Assembly: GCA_013813875.1 (NCBI GenBank)
Contig: JACCQZ010000338.1
Coordinates: forward strand, 1-32,512
Direction of reading: 5' to 3'
Source: Gemmatimonadales bacterium
GTDB lineage: Bacteria; Gemmatimonadota; Gemmatimonadetes; Gemmatimonadales; GWC2-71-9
DNA length: 32,512 nt
The notes beneath the pieces were generated by a model that saw only the letters and a list, made by a program, of their open reading frames with translations, was not told where the DNA came from and ran no database searches. How positions within the stretch are numbered: the first letter of the stretch is position 1; the number at the start of each line of letters is the position of its first letter. The position numbers and the translations under genes are program-made. Below are positions 1 through 9,841 of the stretch, one piece after another.

Positions 1-2
1 GG

Positions 3-1820
3 ATTCCCATGGGGCTCGATCCGGCGGAAAACTACCGAGCGAGCTCAGGGCGGTACATGCGGGCGGCAGCGCGGCTCGCGCCCGGTGTGAGCGTGGACCG
101 AGCCCAGGCCGAGCTCAGAACCATCGCGGCCCGGCTGGCCGAGCGGCATCCGGACTTCAACACCGGGTGGTCGGTAAATCTGGTACCCATGACCGAGCAG
201 GTGGTGGGCGCCGTCCGTCGCCCGCTGCTGGTGTTGGGCGCCGTCGTCGCCCTGGTGCTGCTGATCTCCTGCGCCAATGTCGCCAACCTGCAGCTCGCCC
301 AGGCGACGGTACGGCGGCGGGAAATCGCGGTGCGGACGGCGCTGGGCGCGAGCGCCGCGCGAGTGGCCCGCCAGTTCCTCGCCGAGAGCCTGCTGGTGGC
401 GCTCGCCGGAGGGGGCCTTGGAATCCTCCTGGCCATATGGGGAACCGACGCCTTTGCCGCCGCGGCTTCGGCCGACATTCCCCGGGTGGAGGAGATCGGG
501 GTAGACCTTCGGGTGCTGGCCTTTACCCTGATCGTCTCGGTGGTGGCCGGCCTCGCCTTTGGCCTGGTGCCGGCGCTTCACGCCGCGCGCGCCGACTCGC
601 AGGAGTTTCTCCGGGAAGGTGGCCGGTCGGCCTCGGCCGGCGGCGGCAGGACCCGCGCGGTACTGGTCGGGGTGCAGGTGGCGTTGTCGCTCATTCTGCT
701 GGTCGGCGCGGGGCTGCTTCTCAAGAGCGTCGCGCGGCTGCAGAACGTCGAGGTCGGTTTCAATCCCGACAGCCTGCTCACCGCGCGGGTGAGCCTCGGC
801 AGCGCCAAGTACGAGGAGCCGGAGCGGCAGGTCCAGTTCTTCGAGGAGCTCCTCACCCGGGTAAGGAGCATTCCCGGCGTGCGCGCGGCGGGAGCGATCA
901 ACTGGCTTCCGCTCTCGGGACAGCGCTCGGCCACGAGGATGACCATCGAAGGCGAGCCGGTGCCGGCGCCGGGGAGCGAGCCCGGGGCCGATGTCCGCGC
1001 GGTTGATCCGGGATTTTTGCCGGCCATGCAGATCCCGTTGTTGCGTGGGCGGACGATCGCGCCGTCCGATACCCGCGATACTCCCAAGGCCGTGGTGGTG
1101 AGCCAGAGCTTCGTGGAACGCTATCTCCCCAGCGGAGACCCGCTCGGCCGGCGCATCCACATGGAGTGGGGAGATACCCTGGTCGGCACGGTAGTGGGCG
1201 TGGTGGGAGACCTGAAGCACACCGGCCTCGATTCGATTGCCGAACCCACGGTGTACTGGGCGCTGCCGCAATTTCCCTCGCCGTTCATGACGCTGGTAAT
1301 CCGAACCAGCGACGATCCCATTTCCCTGGCGGGCACGCTCCGCGCCGAGGTCCGGGCGATAGACCCGGAGCAGCCGCTGGCCCAGGTCAAGTCGTTCGAT
1401 GAGTACCTGGACAACGCGGTTGCGCGGCGCCGCTTCACCATGACTCTGCTGGGCGGCTTTGCCGTGCTGGCGCTGGTTCTCACCGCGATCGGTCTCTATG
1501 GGACGGCAGCCTACGCCGTGGTGCAGCGCACCCGGGAGTTCGGCATCCGGCTCGCGCTGGGCGCCCAGGGGCGGGACGTGCTCTGGGGGGTGCTGCGCCG
1601 CTCTCTCGCTGTCACCGGGCTCGGCGTGGTGGCCGGCCTGGCCGGGGCGGTGGCGGCGACCCGCGTTCTCTCGACGCTGCTGTACGACGTGAGCGCCACC
1701 GACCCGGCGATCTTCGGGGTTATCGCGGTGGTGCTCACCCTGGTCGCGCTGCTGGCGAGCTACCTGCCGGCCCGCCGCGCCACCCGGGTGGATCCGGTCG
1801 TGGCTCTGCGCTCGGAATGA
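3..1820 (+). CDS. ADOP/MacB-type duplicated permease P1 (5' truncated by window edge)
   Basis: This is the C-terminal three quarters of a duplicated FtsX-type permease. The frame is open to the window edge. The first bases can be read as the end of a Trp codon followed by Ile-Pro, matching the W-x-P segment near residue 195 of the neighbours, so the ATG at 9 is internal and about 190 residues lie outside the window. Counting from that Met, the first FtsX module starts with a membrane helix ending in SCANVANLQLA (87-97) and a REIAVRTALGA coupling segment (104-114). A fifth helix follows near 220-240, then the second periplasmic domain. The last FtsX module opens with [11 protein letters not shown] (509-519), and 84 residues follow to the terminal LRSE. 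It is separated from P2 by 10 nt. The fold is certain; the substrate is unknown. Confidence 0.93.
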   Translation: MPMGLDPAENYRASSGRYMRAAARLAPGVSVDRAQAELRTIAARLAERHPDFNTGWSVNLVPMTEQVVGAVRRPLLVLGAVVALVLLISCANVANLQLAQATVRRREIAVRTALGASAARVARQFLAESLLVALAGGGLGILLAIWGTDAFAAAASADIPRVEEIGVDLRVLAFTLIVSVVAGLAFGLVPALHAARADSQEFLREGGRSASAGGGRTRAVLVGVQVALSLILLVGAGLLLKSVARLQNVEVGFNPDSLLTARVSLGSAKYEEPERQVQFFEELLTRVRSIPGVRAAGAINWLPLSGQRSATRMTIEGEPVPAPGSEPGADVRAVDPGFLPAMQIPLLRGRTIAPSDTRDTPKAVVVSQSFVERYLPSGDPLGRRIHMEWGDTLVGTVVGVVGDLKHTGLDSIAEPTVYWALPQFPSPFMTLVIRTSDDPISLAGTLRAEVRAIDPEQPLAQVKSFDEYLDNAVARRRFTMTLLGGFAVLALVLTAIGLYGTAAYAVVQRTREFGIRLALGAQGRDVLWGVLRRSLAVTGLGVVAGLAGAVAATRVLSTLLYDVSATDPAIFGVIAVVLTLVALLASYLPARRATRVDPVVALRSE

Positions 1821-1830
1821 TGGACTCTCC

Positions 1831-4236
1831 ATGAGAACGCTGCTGCACGACATCCGCTACGCGCTTCGCTCGCTTCGCCACAGCCCCGGCTTCGTCGCGG
1901 CGGCGGTGCTGACCCTCGCCCTCGCCATCGGCGCCAACACCGCGATCTTCAGCGTCGTCAGCGGCGTGCTGCTCCGCCCGCTGCCCTTTCCCCAGTCCGA
2001 GCGGTTGGTCGGCGTATGGGGACACCATCCGGCGATCGGGCGGGAGACGGCGTCGCAGCCCGACTTCCTCGACTGGCGCGCCGGCGCCACCAGCTTCGAG
2101 AAGATGGGCGCCGCGGCCCAGACTCGGGCCACGCTCACCGGCGAAGGAGAGCCCGAGGTGTTGCGCGGCGTCCGCGCCACGGCCGACTTTCTTCCCGCTC
2201 TCGGAGTCGTGCCGGCGCTCGGGCGGGGTTTTCTCGCGGAGGAGGAGTCCGGATCGGCATCGGTGGTGGTGTTGGGGCACCGCTTCTGGCAGCAGAGGCT
2301 CGGGGCAGATCCGGGCGCCGTCGGCCGGCAGATTCAGCTCAACGGCCGGGGCCACACAATAGTAGGCGTGCTGCCCGACGGGCACGAATTTCCCTGGGAG
2401 GCGGATGCATGGCTCCCGCTGGCCACCGACACGGTGCTGCCGCGCCGGAGCGATTTCCTCACCGTCGTCGGCCGCCTCAGCCCGGGTGCCACGCTAGCTC
2501 GGGCCCGGAACGAGCTGCGCGCCATCGCCGGCGGCCTGGAGGAGAAGTTCCCCGACAGCAACACCGGCTGGAGCGTGGAGCTGGTCGGGCTGCAGGAGCA
2601 GGTCGTCGGGTCCATCCGGCCGGCGCTGCTGGTGTTCATGGGCGCGGTCGGGCTGGTGCTGCTGATCGCCTGCGCCAACGTGGCCAACCTCATGCTGGCC
2701 CGGCTCACCGCGCGCGATCGCGAGGTGACCATTCGGTCCGCGCTGGGGGCGTCTCGCGGACGGCTGGTCCGGCAGCTTCTCACCGAGAGTCTGGTGCTGG
2801 CGCTGGCCGGGGGAGGGTTGGGCGTGCTTCTGGCCGTCTGGGGAGTGCAAGCGCTTCGCTCCCTCGGTCCCGACACCATTCCGCGCATCCAGGAGATCGG
2901 TCTCGACTGGCGGGCGCTGACGTTCGCTCTCGCGGTCTCACTCGTCACCGGGCTGGCCTTCGGTCTGGCGCCGGCACTGCGTCTGACCGGCGGCGAATTG
3001 CAGGGTGGGCTCAAGGAGGGCGGGCGCGGGAGCACCGGTGGCTCGGCGGTCCGGCGCCTTCGGGGAGGACTGGTGCTCGCCGAAGTCGCGCTCGCCTTCA
3101 TGCTGCTGATCGGCGCGGGGCTGCTGCTGCGAAGCTTCGATCGGCTTCAGCGGGTCACGCCGGGGTTCGAGGCCGAGGGAGTGCTCACCGCGCGCCTGCT
3201 GCTGCCCCGGGCCAAGTACGCGGAGGATGGGCAGCAGATTGCGCTCTACTCCCAACTGCTGGAGCGGCTGGCCGAAGTACCCGGAGTGCGCGCCGCCGGG
3301 GTGGTCAGCGACGCGCCGCTGGGCGATTCACCGGATTACATCGCCTTCGCGCTTGAGGGTGCCGCCGCGCCGGACCCGAATATGGTGCAGGACGCCGAGG
3401 CGTTCACGGCCAGTCCGGGATACTTCGATGCGTTGCGCATGCCGCTCCTGTCCGGCCGCGGTTTCGCGGCGCAGGACGGACCGGACGCGCCGCCGGTGGT
3501 GGTCATCAATCAGACGCTGGCGCGGCGCTTCTGGCCGGGCCGAGACCCGCTTGGCGAGCGGATCACCTTCGGCAACCCGGCTGATTCGGCCACCGTGTGG
3601 CGCACGGTCGTGGGTGTGGTCGGCGACATTCGGCACGTCAGCCTCGACCGCCAGCCATACGGTCAGATCTACCTGCCGCTGGCCCAGCAGCCTCAGCGCT
3701 TCATGGTCATCGCGGTGCGGAGCGCCGGCGATCCGGGCCAGGCACTCGGCGCGCTCCGGCACACCCTCGCTCAGCTCGATCCGGATCTCCCGCTGTCCGA
3801 AGTACGCACCATGGAGGACCGGATCGCCGGCTCGCTCGCGCGGCCGCGGGTGAGTGCGCTGCTGCTCGGTGGGTTCGCGGCGTCCGCGCTGCTGTTGGCC
3901 GCTATCGGCATCTACGGCGTCATCTCCTACGGCGTGGCCCAGCGTACCCGGGAGCTCGGCATCCGCATGGCGTTGGGCGCGGGCTCAACCGTCCTCCTGC
4001 GTCTCGTGGTCATTCAGGGCATGGCCCCGGTGCTGGCCGGAATCGCCCTGGGCTGCTTGGGGGCGTGGGCCGGCGGGCGCCTGCTGCAGAGCATGCTCTT
4101 TGGCGTCGGGGCCAACGATCCCGCCACCTTCGTCGCGGTAGCCGTCTTTCTCACCGCCGTCGCCCTGGCCGCCAGCTTCGTCCCCGCACGGCGCGCCGCC
4201 CGCTCCGACCCTATGGCGGCGCTCCGCGCCGAGTGA
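1831..4236 (+). CDS. ADOP/MacB-type duplicated permease P2, full length
   Basis: An inner-membrane protein of 801 residues, built as two MacB-like permease halves in one chain. Predicted helices lie near 20-44, 266-289, 315-342, 361-388, 412-435, 676-702, 722-750 and 764-785. Helix 1 carries [10 protein letters not shown] and is followed by LRPLPF. Periplasmic MacB-PCD domains span about 45-260 and 440-670. The two cytoplasmic coupling segments are REVTIRSALGA (297-307) and [11 protein letters not shown] (707-717), equivalent to the ATPase-contacting segments of MacB. The family (TIGR03434) was described as lacking adjacent ATPases, but ATPase genes are present in this cluster. The ATG at 1831 gives the conserved DIRYALRSLRHSPGF start; its upstream region has only a weak ribosome-binding site. 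The protein ends in ALRAE. Substrate not identifiable. Confidence 0.95.
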   Translation: MRTLLHDIRYALRSLRHSPGFVAAAVLTLALAIGANTAIFSVVSGVLLRPLPFPQSERLVGVWGHHPAIGRETASQPDFLDWRAGATSFEKMGAAAQTRATLTGEGEPEVLRGVRATADFLPALGVVPALGRGFLAEEESGSASVVVLGHRFWQQRLGADPGAVGRQIQLNGRGHTIVGVLPDGHEFPWEADAWLPLATDTVLPRRSDFLTVVGRLSPGATLARARNELRAIAGGLEEKFPDSNTGWSVELVGLQEQVVGSIRPALLVFMGAVGLVLLIACANVANLMLARLTARDREVTIRSALGASRGRLVRQLLTESLVLALAGGGLGVLLAVWGVQALRSLGPDTIPRIQEIGLDWRALTFALAVSLVTGLAFGLAPALRLTGGELQGGLKEGGRGSTGGSAVRRLRGGLVLAEVALAFMLLIGAGLLLRSFDRLQRVTPGFEAEGVLTARLLLPRAKYAEDGQQIALYSQLLERLAEVPGVRAAGVVSDAPLGDSPDYIAFALEGAAAPDPNMVQDAEAFTASPGYFDALRMPLLSGRGFAAQDGPDAPPVVVINQTLARRFWPGRDPLGERITFGNPADSATVWRTVVGVVGDIRHVSLDRQPYGQIYLPLAQQPQRFMVIAVRSAGDPGQALGALRHTLAQLDPDLPLSEVRTMEDRIAGSLARPRVSALLLGGFAASALLLAAIGIYGVISYGVAQRTRELGIRMALGAGSTVLLRLVVIQGMAPVLAGIALGCLGAWAGGRLLQSMLFGVGANDPATFVAVAVFLTAVALAASFVPARRAARSDPMAALRAE

Positions 4237-4238
4237 TC

Positions 4239-6668
4239 ATGGATACCCTGCTGCAGAATCTCCGCTTCGCCTTCCGCTCCCTGCGCAAGAGTCCGTTGCT
4301 GACGGGCGCCGTCGTCCTCACCCTCGCGCTCTGCATCGGTGCCACCACGGCGATCTTCAGCGTGGTGCACGCGGTGCTCTTCCGCCCGCTGCCGTTCGCG
4401 GCGCCGGAGGGGCTGCTGCTGGTGTGGGAGACGTGGCAGGGTGAGGACGGTTCCTTCTCGGTTGGCAACTGGGCCGACATGAAGCGAGCGGATCGCTCCT
4501 TTACCGACCTCGTCCCCATGCGGAGCGTGAGCTATAACCTGGCCGGCACCGACTCGCCGGACAACGTGCCGGCGGCTCGGGTGGGAAGCGGCTTCTTCGA
4601 GCTGCTCGGTGTGCGCCCGGCGCTGGGCCGCACCTTTCTGGCCGACGAGGACCAGCCAGGCCGCGGCAACGTCGCGATTCTGAGCGACGGGCTCTGGCGC
4701 GACCGGTTCGGCGCCGACCCCAATATCGTGGGCCGCGAGGTGCGGCTCGACGGCCAGCCCCACACCGTGATCGGGGTGATGCCGGCGGCGCTCGACTACA
4801 CCTTGATGAACGAACAGCTCTGGGTGCCCACCGCATTCACCCCCGAGCGGCTGGCCGAGCACGACGAGCACTTCCTCTTCGTGGTCGGCCGGCTCAAGCC
4901 CGGTGTCGCGCTGGCCGAGGCGCAGCGGGGGATGGATGGGATCGCGCGCTGGCTGCAGGAGCACTTTCCGGAAGACAACACGGGCCGGGGCATCGCGATC
5001 AAGCCGCTGATCGGCGAAGTGGTCGGCGACTACCGGCCGCGGCTGTACGTCCTCATGGGCGCCGTGGGGTTCGTGCTGCTCATCGCCTGCGCCAACATCG
5101 CGAACCTGCTGCTGGCCCGAAGCGCGGCGCGCTCACGGGAGATCGCCATCCGGGCGGCGGTCGGCGCCGGGCGGGGGCACATCATCCGTCAGGCGCTCAC
5201 CGAGAGTCTGCTGCTCGCCGTCGCCGGAGGCGTGCTCGGCGTGATGGTGGCGTACTGGGGCGTGAGCGCGCTGATCGCGCTTGGCCCCGAGGACGTACCC
5301 CGGCTGGGCTCCGCGCGGGTGGACGGAATCGTCCTCCTGTTCGCGCTGGGGCTCACCCTGTTGAGCGGGCTGGTGTTCGGGCTGGCCCCGGCGTTTCGCA
5401 TGGCCGGCCAGTTTCCCCATGAGGCGCTGAAAGAGGGAGGACGCAGCGGCGCCCAGTCGGGCCAGGACCGTCTACGGAGCGCTCTCGTGGTGGCCGAGAT
5501 CGCCCTGGCGCTGGTGCTCCTGACCGGCGCCGGCCTCCTCATCCGCAGCTCCGTGGCGCTCAGCGGCACCAATCCCGGCTTCGATCCCCGCGGTGTGCTG
5601 GCCGCCCGGGTTTCGCTCCCCTCCATCGGCTACGAGTCGGCGGAGCGGGTGCAACAGACCTTTCAGCGCATCGCCGACCGGTTGGCGGTAGTGCCGGGGG
5701 TTCAGTCCGCGGCGCTCGTCTCCCGGGCTCCGCTCGAGGGCGGTGGCAGCAACGGTCTGATCCCGGAAGGCCGCCCCCTCGACATCACGTCTACGATCAA
5801 CTCGCACTTTCGCCTGGTCACGCCCACCTATTTCGAGACCATGCGGATCTCGCTGGTAGGGGGTCGCACCTTCACCGCCGAAGACCGCGGCGCCGCGCCG
5901 CGGGTCATGGTGATCAACGAGACCCTGGCCCGGCAGGCGTTTCCGGGGGAAAGCCCGATCGGCAAGCGGATCGCCTGCTGCGAGTCGGGGCCCAACGACG
6001 AGCCTCTGTGGAAGGAGGTGGTCGGAGTGGTCAACGACGTCCGGGCACAGGGTCTGGGAGAGGAGTCGGGCCCCGAGTTCTATCTGCCGATGGCGCAAGC
6101 GCCGACGGCGGCGTGGGAATGGATTCAACGCAGCATGACGGTCGCGCTGCGATCCTCCGGAGATCCGATGGCGGTGGCCGGAGCGGCGCGGGTGGCCCTG
6201 GCGGAAGTGGACCCCACGCTGCCCCTCTACAACATCGGCGCCATGGGCGACCGGGTCAGCGACTCGCTGGCGCAGTCGCGGTTCAGCACCATGCTGCTCA
6301 CGGTGTTCGGCGGCATCGCCCTGCTGCTCGCGGCGATCGGCGTGTATGGCGTCATCTCCTATGGCGTGACCCAGCGCACCCAGGAGATCGGCATCCGGGT
6401 GGCGCTGGGCGCTCAGCGGAACGACGTAGTCGGAATGGTGGTGCGCCACGGCGCGCTGCTCGCCGCCGTGGGGCTCCTTGTCGGGCTCGCCGGCGCGCTG
6501 GCGCTCACCCGACTGCTCTCCACCCTGCTGTTCCAGGTCAGCCCGACCGACCCGCCGACCTTCGCGGCGGGCATGGCCATCCTCAGTTTCGTCGCCCTGC
6601 TCGCGGCGACGCTGCCGGCGCTGCGGGCGGCACGGGTTGACCCGGTGGTCGCCCTCAGAAACGAGTGA
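4239..6668 (+). CDS. ADOP/MacB-type duplicated permease P3, full length
   Basis: A duplicated permease of 809 residues. The frame is open much further upstream inside P2, but the start is set at the ATG at 4239, 2 nt after the P2 stop, because it gives the family N-terminus MDTLLQNLRFAFRSLRKSPL. The helix-1 motif reads GATTAIFSVV. LIACANIANLLLAR begins at 281 and ends the second helix. The final coupling segment QEIGIRVALGA (715-725) leaves the usual 84-residue tail ending in ALRNE. Unlike its neighbours, the second periplasmic domain holds an adjacent cysteine pair (C580, C581). The gene lies 3 nt upstream of the first ATPase gene, which makes it a natural candidate partner, although that pairing is inferred only from position. 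Confidence 0.95.
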   Translation: MDTLLQNLRFAFRSLRKSPLLTGAVVLTLALCIGATTAIFSVVHAVLFRPLPFAAPEGLLLVWETWQGEDGSFSVGNWADMKRADRSFTDLVPMRSVSYNLAGTDSPDNVPAARVGSGFFELLGVRPALGRTFLADEDQPGRGNVAILSDGLWRDRFGADPNIVGREVRLDGQPHTVIGVMPAALDYTLMNEQLWVPTAFTPERLAEHDEHFLFVVGRLKPGVALAEAQRGMDGIARWLQEHFPEDNTGRGIAIKPLIGEVVGDYRPRLYVLMGAVGFVLLIACANIANLLLARSAARSREIAIRAAVGAGRGHIIRQALTESLLLAVAGGVLGVMVAYWGVSALIALGPEDVPRLGSARVDGIVLLFALGLTLLSGLVFGLAPAFRMAGQFPHEALKEGGRSGAQSGQDRLRSALVVAEIALALVLLTGAGLLIRSSVALSGTNPGFDPRGVLAARVSLPSIGYESAERVQQTFQRIADRLAVVPGVQSAALVSRAPLEGGGSNGLIPEGRPLDITSTINSHFRLVTPTYFETMRISLVGGRTFTAEDRGAAPRVMVINETLARQAFPGESPIGKRIACCESGPNDEPLWKEVVGVVNDVRAQGLGEESGPEFYLPMAQAPTAAWEWIQRSMTVALRSSGDPMAVAGAARVALAEVDPTLPLYNIGAMGDRVSDSLAQSRFSTMLLTVFGGIALLLAAIGVYGVISYGVTQRTQEIGIRVALGAQRNDVVGMVVRHGALLAAVGLLVGLAGALALTRLLSTLLFQVSPTDPPTFAAGMAILSFVALLAATLPALRAARVDPVVALRNE

Positions 6669-6671
6669 GCC

Positions 6672-7382
6672 ATGGCACTGGCGATAGACCCTCTCATTCG
6701 GCTCAACGGCATCTCCAAGGTCTTCCATACCGAGGAGGTGGAGACGCACGCCCTCTCGGCCATAGACCTGGAAATCCGGGCCGGTGAGTATCTGGCGATC
6801 AGCGGTCCCTCCGGCTGCGGCAAGACCACGCTGCTCTCGCTCCTCGGGCTGCTCGATTCGCCGAGCGAGGGCAGCTACGTGCTGGCCGGCGAGCCGGTGT
6901 CGGGGCTCTCCCAGGCGCAGCGGGCCCGGGTTCGGAGCCGGGCGATCGGCTTCATCTTCCAGGCCTTCAACCTGATCGGCGATCTGACGGTCTATCAGAA
7001 TATCGAGCTGCCGCTCAAGTACCGGGGAATGGTACCCGAGGAACGCCGCTCGGCGGTGCACGGGGCGCTCGATCAGGTGGGGTTGCTGCACCGGATCAAT
7101 CACTACCCGGCCCAGCTCTCGGGCGGCCAGCAACAGCGGGTCGCGGTGGCCCGCGCCGTCGCCGGGCGCCCGCTGGTGGTCCTGGCCGACGAGCCCACCG
7201 GTAACCTCGACTCCGCCAACGGCGCGCAGGTCATGGAGCTGCTCGCCGAACTGAATCGGGGCGGCGCCACCATCTGTATCGTCACCCACGATCCACGATA
7301 TCTCGATCGGGTCCAGCGGGCGGTCTACCTGCACGACGGCCGGCTGGTATCCGACCAGCCGCGTGACCGGGAGGTGGCATGA
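6672..7382 (+). CDS. LolD/MacB-type ABC transporter ATPase, canonical motifs
   Basis: A stand-alone nucleotide-binding subunit of 236 residues, the usual size for the LolD/FtsE/MacB-ATPase class. All catalytic elements are present: Walker A GPSGCGKT (45-52), Q-loop Q97, signature LSGGQ (149-153) followed by QQRVAVARA, Walker B VVLADE (169-174), D-loop NLDS (178-181) and H-loop H206. It should hydrolyse ATP at the cytoplasmic face and drive FtsX-type permeases through their ALGA-type coupling segments. It lies between P3 and P4 and shares an ATGA stop/start overlap with P4. Which of the permeases it serves cannot be read from sequence. No HlyD/MacA-type adaptor gene is adjacent. Confidence 0.95.
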   Translation: MALAIDPLIRLNGISKVFHTEEVETHALSAIDLEIRAGEYLAISGPSGCGKTTLLSLLGLLDSPSEGSYVLAGEPVSGLSQAQRARVRSRAIGFIFQAFNLIGDLTVYQNIELPLKYRGMVPEERRSAVHGALDQVGLLHRINHYPAQLSGGQQQRVAVARAVAGRPLVVLADEPTGNLDSANGAQVMELLAELNRGGATICIVTHDPRYLDRVQRAVYLHDGRLVSDQPRDREVA

Positions 7383-9841
7383 TGGACGCATTCCGGCGGG
7401 ACATTCGCTTTGCCATCCGGGGGCTGACCCGAAGCCCGGCATTCACTCTGGTCGCGGTGCTCACACTGGCAATCGGCATCGGTGCCAACACCGCCATCTT
7501 CAGCGTGGTCAACGCGGTGCTGCTCAAGCCGCTGGCGTATGCCGACCCCGAGCGGCTGATCTCGCTGCGGGCCCGGCTCACGGGAGACAACGCCGGCGGC
7601 GTGGCCTCATCGGCCCCGGAGTACCACGATTACCGGCGCCAGGTGCCGGGGATAGAGGATGTGGCGGCAGTCTGGCCGATCAACATCAATCTCACCGGCC
7701 ACGGCGAGCCGGAGCGGATCCAGGCCGCCGGGGTCACCAGCAATTATTTCTCGCTGCTCGGCGTGCCTCCCGCGCTGGGCCGGGATTTCACGCCCGAGGA
7801 CGACGGCGGGCGAATCGGTTACGTCGCGCTGATTTCCCACGATCTCTGGCAGCGGCGGTTCGGCGGCGACCGCTCCGTGATCGGCAAGACGGTCCGGCTG
7901 GACGACGATCCGATGACCATCATCGGAGTGATGCCCCGCGGGTTCCGCCACCCGGTCGAGAGCGGCGCCTCGCCGATGGAGCTGTGGGCCCCGGTGGATC
8001 TGGACAACCCCGATCCCAACTTCGTCAACGACCGCCGCGCCCAGTTCTTCGACCTCATCGGCCGGGTAAAGTCTCAGTCATCGGTGGAGCGGGTGCAGGG
8101 GGAGCTCGCCGGGCTCACCGCTCGGCTCTCCCGCCAGTATCCCGAGGCGTATCCGCCCAATCTCGGCTGGCGCGCCGAGGCGGTGTCGCTGGCCGAGCGG
8201 GTAGTGGGCGACGTCCGTCCCGCCCTCCTCGTTCTGCTCGGCGCGGTGGGCTTCGTGCTGCTCATCGCCTGCGCCAACGTCGCCAATCTTCTGCTGGCCC
8301 GGGCCACCACGCGCGACCGCGAGATCGCCATCCGGACGGCGCTCGGTGGGAGCCGAGGCCGACTTATCCGGCAACTGCTGACCGAGAGCTTGCTCCTGGC
8401 TTCCATAGGCGGCGTTCTCGGTCTGCTGATCGCGCTCTGGGGCACCAGCGCGCTGTCGCAGCTCGCCGGACTCTACCTCCCGCGCGCCCGCGAGATCGGC
8501 ATTGATCCGGTGGTGCTCGGCTTTACCGCGCTCCTGGTGCTCCTCACCGGAGTGGGCTTCGGGCTCATCCCCGCGCTACAAGCCTCCCGGCCCGATCTGC
8601 AGAGCGTGCTCAAAGACGCGGGGCGGGGAGCGAGCGCCGGGTCGCATCGTGCGCGGGTGCGCGGTGCTCTGGTGGTCGCCGAAGTGGCGGTCGCCCTGGT
8701 GCTGCTGGCCGGCGCCGGCCTGCTGCTCCGCAGCTTCGAGCGGCTGCTGGCGGTGGAGCCCGGCTTCAATCCGGAGAACCTGCTGACGCTGCAGGTCTGG
8801 CTGCCCTGGCCCAATCAGCCGGAGAAGGGCCGGTACTTCACCCACGACCAGCGGCTCGCCTTTTACGAGCGCGCCGCCGAAGCGGTCCGCCGGATGCCGG
8901 GGGCGGGCGGCGTGGCGCTCACTTCACGGCTGCCGCTGCGGGGGCGGAACGACGCTCGGTTCGCGATCGAGGGGCGCCCTGCGCGCTCCGACGAGCCGCC
9001 GCCCACCGCCGAGATTCGCTTCGTGAGCCCCAACTATTTCGAGACCATGGAGATCCCGCTGCTGCAGGGCACCGGACTTCCCCCGGTGGCCGACCGGAAG
9101 GGAAATGCCACCACGGTGATCAACCAGACGATGGCGGAAGAGTATTGGCCCGGCGAAAGCCCGATCGGACGGCGCTTGAAGCTTGAGGATTCCGATCAAC
9201 CCTGGCTCACCGTGGTCGGGATCGCGGGTGACGTGCGGCAGGTCGGACTGGAGCAGCCGGCGCGAGAGGAGATGTACGTGTCCCACCAGGTCTGGTCGGG
9301 ACAGCAGATGGCGATGGTAGTCCGGACGCCCGACCGGCCGGAGGAGTTGAGCGCCGCTGTCACCAAGGCGATCCATAGCGTAGATCCGGAACAGCCGGTA
9401 TTCAGCGTAGTTCCGATGGAGCAGGTCATCGCGGAGGCTTCCGCCGAGCGACGGTTCTCGATGCTGCTGCTGGTGCTGTTCGCGGCGATCGCCCTGATCC
9501 TTTCCGCCATCGGCATCTACGGAGTCATGGCCTATACCACCACGCAACGGCTGCACGAGATCGGGATCAGGATGGCGCTCGGGGCCGGGGCGCAGGACGT
9601 GATGGGGCTGGTCGTGGGGCAGGGGATGCGGTTGGTGGGATTGGGCCTGGCCATCGGCCTCCTCGGTGCGTGGGGGCTGAGCCGGGTGCTCACCAGCCAG
9701 CTCTACGGCGTCAGCGCCGGCGACCCGGCCACCTATGCCGGGGTGGCTGTGCTGCTGGGGCTGGTGGCGCTCTCGGCGAGCTACCTCCCGGCGCTCCGCG
9801 CCACCCGAGTTGACCCGGTCATCGCGCTGAGGTCGGAATGA
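7379..9841 (+). CDS. ADOP/MacB-type duplicated permease P4, full length
   Basis: An 820-residue duplicated permease, the longest in the array. Two in-register starts are possible: ATG 7379 (ATGA overlap with the ATPase stop) and ATG 7382. A GGAGGTG site at 7370-7376 lies 2 nt from the first and 5 nt from the second, so the second is plausible. Helix 1 carries [10 protein letters not shown]. The first FtsX module contains [11 protein letters not shown] from 298 and [11 protein letters not shown] (314-324). The last coupling segment is [11 protein letters not shown] (726-736), followed by 84 residues ending in ALRSE. The tip of periplasmic domain 1 carries [10 protein letters not shown], the segment used to recognise the truncation of P1. 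Its 3' end overlaps P5. Confidence 0.95.
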   Translation: MMDAFRRDIRFAIRGLTRSPAFTLVAVLTLAIGIGANTAIFSVVNAVLLKPLAYADPERLISLRARLTGDNAGGVASSAPEYHDYRRQVPGIEDVAAVWPININLTGHGEPERIQAAGVTSNYFSLLGVPPALGRDFTPEDDGGRIGYVALISHDLWQRRFGGDRSVIGKTVRLDDDPMTIIGVMPRGFRHPVESGASPMELWAPVDLDNPDPNFVNDRRAQFFDLIGRVKSQSSVERVQGELAGLTARLSRQYPEAYPPNLGWRAEAVSLAERVVGDVRPALLVLLGAVGFVLLIACANVANLLLARATTRDREIAIRTALGGSRGRLIRQLLTESLLLASIGGVLGLLIALWGTSALSQLAGLYLPRAREIGIDPVVLGFTALLVLLTGVGFGLIPALQASRPDLQSVLKDAGRGASAGSHRARVRGALVVAEVAVALVLLAGAGLLLRSFERLLAVEPGFNPENLLTLQVWLPWPNQPEKGRYFTHDQRLAFYERAAEAVRRMPGAGGVALTSRLPLRGRNDARFAIEGRPARSDEPPPTAEIRFVSPNYFETMEIPLLQGTGLPPVADRKGNATTVINQTMAEEYWPGESPIGRRLKLEDSDQPWLTVVGIAGDVRQVGLEQPAREEMYVSHQVWSGQQMAMVVRTPDRPEELSAAVTKAIHSVDPEQPVFSVVPMEQVIAEASAERRFSMLLLVLFAAIALILSAIGIYGVMAYTTTQRLHEIGIRMALGAGAQDVMGLVVGQGMRLVGLGLAIGLLGAWGLSRVLTSQLYGVSAGDPATYAGVAVLLGLVALSASYLPALRATRVDPVIALRSE
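9829..9841 (+). promoter_or_regulatory. Embedded ribosome-binding site and ATGA stop/start junction P4-P5
   Basis: The last sense codons of P4 (Leu-Arg-Ser-Glu) contain GAGG at 9829-9832, exactly 5 nt upstream of the P5 ATG at 9838. That ATG overlaps the P4 TGA. The arrangement indicates translational coupling. Confidence 0.7.

Noticed and set aside
45-1853. Long antisense open frame opposite P1
   Set aside because: Same shadow effect of GC-rich codons. The + strand frame encodes a clear permease with all family motifs.
3597-4238. Upstream extension of P3 inside P2
   Set aside because: The extension translates to Arg/Pro/Gly-rich nonsense from an alternative frame of P2, and the family N-terminus begins at 4239.
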